Shown here: piece after piece, positions 60,866 to 64,000 of the stretch
How positions within the stretch are numbered: the first letter of the stretch is position 1
How the letters are laid out: each line of letters begins with the position of its first letter
NCBI GenBank assembly: GCA_027922465.2
Contig: BQMF02000057.1
Coordinates: 930,001-994,000, forward strand
Source: Turritopsis dohrnii
Lineage: Eukaryota; Cnidaria; Hydrozoa; Anthoathecata; Oceaniidae
Length of the DNA stretch: 64,000 nucleotides
Direction of reading: 5' to 3'
Notes under the pieces: generated by a model
Told to the model about the DNA's origin: nothing
Seen by the model: only the letters and a program-made list of their open reading frames with translations
Databases searched by the model: none
Position numbers and translations under genes: made by a program

Positions 60866-63520
60866 TCAAATTCCTTTGAAAGTAAGAAGTTTTGTAGATT
60901 GCTGTCGTAAACCAATATTATTTTTATGAAGTTTTTCTTTGTTATATTGCTTTTGATAAGCGTGAAGTCTTATTTTAATGTACATTGAAATAATTTGTTT
61001 TGTGATTTGAGTAGAGTGCATATCTTCCGTTATTGATTCATTCTCTTTATCGTGTTCATCTAACTCAGGGAATGGTCTTGAAAGTGATGAATTAATTGAA
61101 TGTAACATAACATTTTTATTTAATTTTGAAGGAGTAGATATTAAAGATTTAATACAACTTTCCGATGCATGAACAATTTTGCAAACAGCAGCAGATGGTT
61201 TGACAAGGCCACCTCGATCTTTAGACGAAATCAAAGACATAGATGGTACAATACACTTTGAGTATGAAGAGTGATCATCATGATTTGTTAAAGATACGTA
61301 TGTGAGCACACTGGCACATGTTACACATGACATTTTTACAAGTAATCTTCGAACAATAAATCCAGCAATGTAACCCAAGATTGATTCCTTGTAAAAAGAA
61401 AATGAAGATGAATCAAATTGAATTATTGGAAGTTGTTCATCTTGATTGTTATTGACATGTTGAATTGGAGACGATCTTCTGCCCCATTTGATTGAAAATA
61501 CTGATCCAATTGACTGTGGTTCGAACATTGTGCAATTTGAATGTTTAGACCCAACTATGGCATTGCGAAGAAGAATTCGTTTTAGACTGGATTTTAATTG
61601 TCTAACATCTGGGTTATTGTTAAAGCCGTTTTTTCCTCTGATACAGGCAAACAGGAGTTCCAGATGATCTTGAGATAATTTGTACGTCAAGATGTATTTG
61701 AAAGGATCGTTGATCCTGTTCAATAGACGATGTTGTAATGTAATTACACTTTTCGATGATATGATTAAACCTAATACAAAGGTTTTCCTTCTATGTTTTA
61801 ACAATGGAACACCATTTTTATCTTTTAAATTGGAAAGATATTCGATTGTCTCTACAAGAAATGGGCACCAGTGATTTTTATTGCCATTTGAAAGAGGCTT
61901 TTTAAATCCTTTTCCGAAAGAACTTTTGGTGTTAAGATAATCAAAAAGACGATCAATTGTTCGAATGAATTTAATAGTTCCGCCAGCATCATTGCAACCA
62001 GGATACCCACTTGTTTTCAAAAATTCAAGGGCATCAGCTACTGAGCTACTCAATGTCTGAGCGGCAATTGAAACGTTCATCTTATGTCGATGAAATTGTA
62101 CGTGTCCTTTTGAAAGCTTATTTGCAAACTTGAGGCCTTCTTTGTCTTGTAATTCATGGAGAATTTTAATGTGATCCCATTTTATAACACTTCCATCAGC
62201 ATCAACGAACTCTTTGACATCAGCCAATGCATTTCTGGCTAATTTAAGCATATGGCAAACATCTGGGGTAAATAGAATCTCATTCTCTTGAAAGGAAAAT
62301 CTACCATCCAAATCTTCCACTGTGGACCCAACTTTGCACCCAAACTTTTTCATACAATCAAGGTTTGAATTGGTACCGTCACATGTTACTGCATGAACTT
62401 AAAGACCATTGTCAAAGGCCAATTTAAGTGCGTTTTTCGTTAGTGCATGAAGATTTGTTGAATTTAAAACGTTATCCAGGACATAACCAATTGGGCATTT
62501 CCAATGCCCACGTAAACCAACCAACATGAAAACAGTTGCTTCAGTTGCTACTTGATTGACATCAAATCCAATAACATCTTCACCAAAATTAACAAATCCT
62601 TCATACGTTCCTCTATTATGTTCATAGACTAATCCTGATTTTATATGAATAGCATCGAACATTAACGTACAGTCTTTGTAATTATTATCTGTAGCTGCTT
62701 TTTCTTTTAAATAAGCAAAAATATCTGAAAAAAATCCAGGCTGACTTTCAATGCTGTTAGTCCAATTAGAAATGGAGGATTGAGCGGGCAATGAAAACAT
62801 GTTTCTCAAAAATTCATAAGCGCGAGGTGAATAGAAATGAAGAGTTAAAGCAAATTTTTTGATTTCATCACTGTATCTTTTACCATGTACATTTCTGTCT
62901 TTATTTTTTAATTCCGATGAAATTAATTCTTTCGTCATCCCAGTAAAGTTTTTTTCAATTATAGCACCACTGTCTTCTGTAAGAAGCTTTTTATCTTTAA
63001 GTGTTTTTATAATGCTTTGTAATGATTCAATTTTTGTCTCTTTTCGTTTCAATTTTTGTTTGAGAGTTTTAATTTTTCTTCTTAATTTAACTTTAGTTGG
63101 GGATGGGGTAGTTTTTAACTTTTTTGATGCAGGTGGTGATTGGGTTGATTCATGTTGATTATTACTATCATGACTACAACTGGGACCATTTTCATTTAGT
63201 TGTTCAAATTTTCTTTTAGTAGGAGATTTTCTTTTCTTTTTGTTCTTGCTTTGTAGATGTTCAGGAAATTGAAATATCGAGGGAACAGAATCTGCTTTTA
63301 GGCGAGGCTTTAGATCATTTATATTTGTAACATAGTCAGATGGTTTAAAATGTTGACTACAAATGGCAGAATATTTATTTGGAGTGAACTTTTCTCGTTT
63401 AAGTGCCACAATCCAAGACTTGTTTAAGGAAGGATTATTGATGGGAAATTTGTGAAAATGAATGTTAGAATCTTTATTAAAGCGATTTGTACAGCCATAA
63501 GCACTGCAGGAATTCACCAT
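60866..63520 (-). pseudogene. P-element-type transposase with THAP domain, one internal stop
   Basis: The frame runs 63520 to 60866, 885 codons with one TAA at 62399-62401. A THAP zinc finger is at the N-terminus: C5, C10, C54, H57, with W36 and a VPSIF element near residue 80. A Lys-rich coiled coil is at about 140-175. The RNase-H-like core starts LMFDAIHIKSG (first catalytic Asp), and VTCDGTNSNLD just after the stop holds the next Asp. The nearest intact relatives are THAP9-like proteins. Apart from the TAA between FDNGL and VHAVTC, the frame is open. ATG at 63520 is chosen because the THAP domain begins there. Confidence 0.88.
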
Positions 63521-63663
63521 GATTATGCTGGAAAAGTAACTGATTGATTCGCGAAAAAATTTTTTTTTGCCCTAATTAAAGATGGCTGCCGAAATTTTTT
63601 TTGCCTCAACGCCCACGGGCGAGTCGCGCATCTAGCGGTTTTATATATATCTGTGCTATGTAT

Positions 63664-64000
63664 CTATCTATCTATGTTCGGCGAATTTTTTTGTTCCGTA
63701 TTTCCCTGCCAATCCCGATTCGGTTTCGTTTTGAGAGAGTTTATGAAACCCCGAAATCCCGCTATTTTTTGCACCAAGTTGAAAGAAGTGGAAGCTTGTG
63801 TTTGGACCTTGTGTTTGTTGTACGCAGTGGCTATTCATACGTGACCGTATTTCAACTTATATTTTCTATTCGTACGTGAAAATCACGTACTTCCAAAGGT
63901 ATTTTCTATTCATACGTGATTCCCGGTTTTCCGATAAATAACTGAATTGAGACGCACGTGTTGTTCACACGTGTTGCTCAAAGCGCGCAGATAGAGTGTG
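63664..64000. other. Right flank of the P-type transposon
   Basis: Begins with (TATC)n. A block ATTTTCTATTC[AG]TACGTGA repeats three times between 63829 and 63925. No gene seen. Confidence 0.5.

Larger units (their letters stand above)
59570..63655 (-). mobile_element. P-type DNA transposon, 4.1 kb
   Basis: Perfect 38 bp inverted ends begin cacagatatatataaaacc (59570-59607 and 63618-63655). The 8 bp direct repeat CTATGTAT is directly outside (59562-59569 and 63656-63663), as for P elements. Subterminal inverted blocks (GGCAAA...GCCATCTTTAATTAGGGCAAAA) follow at both ends. It contains a THAP-type transposase gene and a nested MITE. Confidence 0.92.

Overview
This is a 64 kb piece of an AT-rich metazoan genome with short-intron genes (GT-AG introns, mostly 60 to 800 bases) and many transposons. 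Gene structure and element types (IS3EU-like, P/THAP, hAT, Penelope-like GIY-YIG, a Ty3-type Pol, many TA, TTA and TTAA MITEs) suggest a marine invertebrate, most likely a cnidarian. That is inference from family resemblance; no species marker is present.

Host genes, left to right: a Ly6/uPAR-type GPI-anchored surface protein (+, 1960-2708, first exon not found); a HIRAN-like exon (+, about 4.2-4.7 kb); a decayed CUE plus HECT gene (-, about 5.5-6.7 kb); an intronless class A GPCR (-, 11380-12381); and the complete 22-exon catalytic subunit of DNA polymerase delta, POLD1 (-, 13283-25606), whose exons join in phase into 1097 codons. A second HIRAN-like exon lies at 44.6-45.0 kb (-). A four-exon gene at 49419-50699 (+) encodes a 77-residue secreted protein ending in a classical amidated-peptide signature, and is a good candidate for an undescribed neuropeptide precursor.

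Mobile DNA dominates the rest. Elements with defined ends: a TA-flanked MITE and a perfect-armed 1.05 kb foldback element inside POLD1 introns; a 4.8 kb hAT element (28266-33078) that was broken by a 725 bp TTAA-flanked element; a 4.1 kb IS3EU-like element (53073-57157) with 52 bp inverted repeats, a 6 bp target duplication, an intact DDE transposase and a convergent HECT-domain ubiquitin-ligase-like cargo gene; and a 4.1 kb P-type element (59570-63655) with perfect 38 bp inverted repeats and an 8 bp target duplication, whose THAP transposase has one in-frame stop. A GC-richer, frame-broken Ty3-type pol (37.1-39.8 kb) and a Penelope-like endonuclease fragment (33.8-34.5 kb) are dead remnants. 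Several short dispersed repeats, including a family of about 90 bp seen at least five times, fill introns and spacers.

The most interesting items are the transposon that carries a HECT ligase and the secreted amidated-peptide gene. Everything here was read by eye; no alignment or database search was run.
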